This document shows positions 60,015 through 64,000 of a DNA stretch of 64,000 bases, one piece after another. The position numbers and the translations under genes are program-made. The notes under the pieces were generated by a model. The model was not told the origin of the DNA. It searched no databases and saw nothing but the letters and a program-made list of their open reading frames with translations. This stretch comes from Zelopaecilomyces penicillatus (lineage: Eukaryota; Ascomycota; Sordariomycetes; Hypocreales; Pseudodiploosporaceae), in NCBI GenBank assembly GCA_005765155.1, contig VCCP01000003.1:6076001-6140000 (forward strand). Reading direction: 5' to 3'. Numbering within the stretch: the stretch's first letter is position 1; each line of letters starts with the position of its first letter.

Positions 60015-61745
60015 GGGATTTAGAGATGTGCATTGCCAGGGGAACGTGTTTGGGTCATTCTAACGAAATTTCGTTCATTCACGTGGCTGTATAGGGTAGT
60101 CATGCTTACAACGCTGTCCTACAAGTCAAGATAGCGGGGTTCAACGAACAGGCAGCCAAATCATCTAAACGAACAAATTTGCAGAAGTCAAAGGGATAAA
60201 TGTTAAACACTTAAGTCATACTGCAAATCTTTAGATTCAAGATTTCATCTTAGTAATTAAACAATTTGTATCCGCTTCCCTATTTATACGAAAACCCCTT
60301 TACTACGCGCCTTAAGCCAGGATTAACACGCCTAACTTCTTAAGATGGCAGCCTGCCTTTAGTGCTGAGGCGGAGTTGCCCGTTGCTCCAGTCTTGAAGG
60401 ATTCAAACTAAAAAATATGCCCCGATATTGGATGCTACATCAAAATCTCTAGAATACGGAAGGAAGTCACATCAACAGTAATCATAAGCCCTAGAACGGC
60501 TGTTGGATGTACGAGAGTAAATTGTACACATACACATATCAATCATTGACAATGAGTTCAGCTCGATTGTCGGACGAAAAATTCACTTGATGGATAACAA
60601 AACTCCCTGCATCCTGCCTTATCGGTATTCCTTCCTGGGTTACGAGTATTAAAGGAGCAGATTCAGCTGTCGATCCGAACCGGTAGTTGCAGAATGAAAC
60701 CCTGCCAAGCCTCCATGCATAACCATGTCAGACAACTCCACGGATATCTGCGATAGCCTACCCATTCCTTTCCTCAACGGGCGCTCTCTCATGTACCCCG
60801 ATTCAAAAAGTGCAGTGATCATTACGGAGCTATCTCTCAAGATGCATTCCACGTGCCCCGAGCCCCCCCCCGAATATCCGGACTCCCCCTCCCCATATTG
60901 CGCTCAGAGCGGAGCGCGCGCTCTGGCATGGGTGATCCGCCCCCCTCCAATAAATCATCAGCGGCCCGGTCCTCGAAACGTCTGGGCCTGCTTATGACAC
61001 TTGACTCCCGTAGAAGTACGCCTGCGAGTGTTCTAGCCCTGAAAGATGTACGTGTAAGCAAAAAAAGAAAACGAAAACAGCATGGTATGTAAGCTCGCTT
61101 CGTGTAATGAGACACCAAAGGCCTTGCCTAACCTGGCATCTTGACTTTAGTATGCAAGCACAGACCAGTCGTGATTTAGTGGTATGTAAGTGATCATCGT
61201 GAGTATGTGGGTGTAGGGAATTTATTGGAGAGCCACGATGACTGTGTATTGGGACCGGCATATTAAGTATTCTGTATGTATTGCTAATACCCATTGGAAG
61301 TTCAGTCTATACAACTTTTGGCCATGACGACGGCCGCTAAGGATCTGACTGTCGCTCCCTCCCCCCAACTTTATACCCCAACCTACCAAGACACCTGGTC
61401 TGATCCCAATGCTTACAATAGTGGAACCATGTTATTTCATATCCAGTTTGGCTCCATGTAATATCAGCAATGAAAGGTCCGAAAGGGAGTCTAGAAAGCC
61501 GACTTCTCGTAATGGTAGAGATTGCGCCATAAAATTACTTGAACGATTCTATTCTAGAGACTTTTTGTCCGTCACGGACTGTCATAGTGACTCTTTAGCC
61601 CAGTGCGGGGCGTACTACACACTCAAGAACAGACTTGCCAGCCAGCAACATACAAAACGAAACCCTTTTCCGTCCTCCTAGTTTTCCACCTCTTCCAACA
61701 TCTCTGCCATCTTTTGGATAGCTTAGCTACTTCAAATCAGTCACC
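60015..61745. other. Intergenic region
   Basis: 1.7 kb. Small ORFs at 60649-60852, 60725-60997 and 60837-61118 overlap one another in different frames and on both strands, and none shows a domain. AT-rich sequence at 60150-60600 and a CT/CA-rich leader just before 61746 complete it. No RNA gene is recognised. Confidence 0.5.
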
Positions 61746-64000
61746 ATGGCATCCCTTGCCGCACTACTAACCTCTGTTCTCCTCGCAACAGGGGCTCAAG
61801 TTGCAGAGGCTAAGGCTCCATACTGTCTTCCCGGCAACCCTTGCTTCCCAGCTAGCAAAGTTCTAGATGCTTTCAATGCTTCCGTCGGTGGCAGACTAAT
61901 CAAGTCAGAACCTTACGGTGCTGCCTGTTACAAGGCCACTTATGACGCTGAGAAATGCAAAGAGGTCGCCAAGAACAAGAGTCTTCCTGAGTGGAGAGTG
62001 AAACAGCCAGGTAAGAACTACACTGTCTATGTCTGTGTTTGAGCCGACGTTTGAACCTCAAAGTCTGATTACTGACGCCATGAGGGTGAATTGTGAACAG
62101 CCGCTGTTCAGTTTTCCAACTTTGAACAGAATGACAAGCTGGAAGGATGCATTGTTCCGGATCTAAAGAAGGATGGCTCAGCGCCGGATCCAATTGACGG
62201 CAAATGCACACTTGGAGGCATGTCACACTATGTTGTCAATGCGACCAGTGCCGACGATATTGCCAAGTCCGTTCAGTTCGCCGCCAAATATAACCTCCGC
62301 TTCCGTGTCAAGAATGTAAGATCTACTTCATTATGCTATACTTAGTTTATCGTGTCATGATTTAAAATATGAGAGAAGTTAGCTAATATGGCACAACCCT
62401 TTTCAGTCTGGACACTGCTACACTGGTCGCTCCTCAGGAGAAGGCTCCTTTTCCGTGTGGACCCACTACATGAACGACGCAAAGTTCATCAGGAACTTCG
62501 TACCTGCTGGATCTAGATCGGCCCCTCATGATGTCATCTCCGCCGGTCCCGGTGTGAACGTCCTTGACTTGTATGAAGCCGGTGCCAAGAATGGTGTCGT
62601 TACAATCGGTGGTTTCTCACCCACTGTTGGCGCTGCTGGTGGATATGTCCTTGGTGGTGGTACCGGTATGTTCTTAACTCCTGAGATGTAAGCAGTTTTT
62701 TAGAAGTACGTTTTGCTGACGATGGGATCTTGACAACAATTAGGACCCTTTGGCCCCCACTTTGGTCTTGGTGTGGACAGTAAGTGACTTGAGACAATCG
62801 CTTTGATACCGTTCTGGGTCCTGAGTGCTAACAATCTCAAAGACGTCGTTCAGTATGAAGTCATTACCGCTGATGGCCAGAAAAAAATTGCCAACAGCGC
62901 AGTCAACCCCGATTTGTTCTGGGCCCTTCGTGGCGGTGGTGGTAAGTAGTGCTTGTCAACAAATGCTCAGCAATAAATGGTATTGCTGATTGCTGTGGAT
63001 GGAAACGTGGGCTGACGATATTCGTTAAGGCACATTTGCGGTCACAACGAGAGTCTACCTAAAAGCATACCCCATGTTCGAAACCATCAACACTATCGCA
63101 GGAGGAATCGTCTGCAAGGACCAGAGCGCGTATGAAAAGATTATTGATGAGATGGTTGAGCTGCAGCTCCCTCTCCGTGCCGCAAACCAAACCGTGTGTC
63201 CCATCCCATAGCCTCTCCCTTCCTATTCAATTCATCATCGCTAACTGAGATAAAATCCAGGGCATCTGGGAAACCAACCCCGCCACCAAATCCGTCGCCG
63301 TGCTGTCCTTCGAAATGTTCACCACCAAGGGATCCGAGAAGCCCGCTGACGACACCCTCAAACTGTTCAGCCCTGTCCTGACGATTCCTGGATGTGATCC
63401 CCACGTTAGAGGTTTCCAGACCAAGGGCACCAATTCTTGGTTGGATATTTACAACAAAGTTGTCACCCCCTTAGCTCAGGAGGGCGGCGCTGTCGGCTTG
63501 ACCCTCGCGGATCTCAGCCGTACTATCTCATATGACATGGTCAATGACCGGGCACAGCGCGACAAGATCAAGAAGTTTATCCTTGAGGTTCCTGCGCCAT
63601 TTATCTGGCAGAATGGTAAGTGTCATTCGTGAAGTGTTCGCTGTTGCTCCTCATGGCAATGGTTCAGTCGCTAACTTTAGGGAAATAGCTGTTGGTGGAG
63701 TGGTACAGAACGTTGCACCAGACGCTGTAAGTCACAGATACTCATGCTTCCAATGATATATTACCTTGCTGACTTTAATCAACAGACTGCTGTGCATCCC
63801 GACTGGCGCAAAGCCTTTGCCTTTATGGACACCCCGTATGATGCCCTCCAACCTTGTGTTATTCGGGTTTTAGAACCCCCATGAATATGTGAGCTAACAT
63901 TTTTGATAGCATCTTTGGCGCTTGGGACGGTCTTACCCCTCAGGTACACCAGTTCATCAACGAGACCAGCAAGCTCATGACAGAGACGTTTGGCTCCTCC
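61746..64000 (+). CDS. Secreted FAD-linked oxidase (BBE-like), 3' end beyond the window
   Basis: Ten exons fit the frame: 61746-62010, 62101-62315, 62407-62665, 62744-62779, 62843-62941, 63030-63193, 63261-63615, 63689-63726, 63786-63835, and 63910 to the window end. The signal peptide is MASLAALLTSVLLATGAQVAEA. The FAD-binding type 4 domain shows FRVKNSGHCYTGRSSGEG, whose His is the expected covalent FAD site. GGFSPTVGAAGGYVLGGGTGPFG has Phe-Ser where bicovalent BBE enzymes have Cys, so flavin attachment is probably single. ADGQKKIANSAVNPDLFWALRGGGGTFAV is classical for the family. Such enzymes oxidise alcohols, sugars or amines and often tailor secondary metabolites. The C-terminal BBE motif lies outside the window. 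Confidence 0.93.

Noticed and set aside
60649..61118. Possible gene or degenerate transposon on the minus strand
   Set aside because: Two overlapping frames with no recognisable domain, no splice solution and no terminal repeats.

Overview
This is nuclear DNA of a filamentous ascomycete. Short GT-AG introns of about 50-120 bp, compact genes on both strands, a fungal ATP sulfurylase with an inactive kinase-like tail, a NACHT-type NLR, a Tad-like LINE and a giant multimodular NRPS all fit a Sordariomycete, probably Hypocreales. The order is an inference, and no rRNA or marker gene fixes the species.

Left part (1-23 kb). Two neighbouring tiny secreted-peptide genes (196-498 and 1544-1778) end in the same motif, G-x-x-PPDWK. 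The first carries four copies of a 17-residue repeat cut by Lys-Arg (Kex2) sites. They look like precursors of one peptide family that I do not recognise. Next come ATP sulfurylase (3244-5285), an 868-residue disordered conserved protein (7589-10195), a YjjX-like inosine/xanthosine triphosphatase (11340-12002), an NLR-type STAND protein with a 32-residue repeat array and a C-terminal SPRY domain (12399-17295), an MFS transporter (18745-20660) and a small unknown gene (21509-22307).

Middle (23-37 kb). A complete non-LTR retrotransposon lies at 23073-28696. Both ORFs are open, they overlap by ATGA, the tail is (TAA)n, and a 13-bp target-site duplication flanks it. Beyond a gene-poor stretch are a secreted heme-thiolate peroxidase, an uncertain Cys-rich gene, an F-box gene broken by an in-frame TAG, and an APH-like kinase gene.

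Right part (37-64 kb). An uninterrupted 18.3-kb ORF encodes a 6101-residue NRPS laid out as [A-domain remnant]-T-(C-A-T)x5-reductase. Its binding-pocket residues resemble, from memory, those of peptaibol synthetases (Aib-like modules 1, 4 and 5; Pro-like module 2). The terminal reductase predicts release as a peptide aldehyde or alcohol. Converging on its 3' end is UDP-galactopyranose mutase, which has a GC-AG intron. Then follow an unknown 620-residue protein and a secreted FAD-linked oxidase that runs off the window. No regulator or dedicated exporter sits beside the NRPS. The oxidase and the peroxidase are the only nearby enzymes that could plausibly tailor a metabolite, and that link is only positional.
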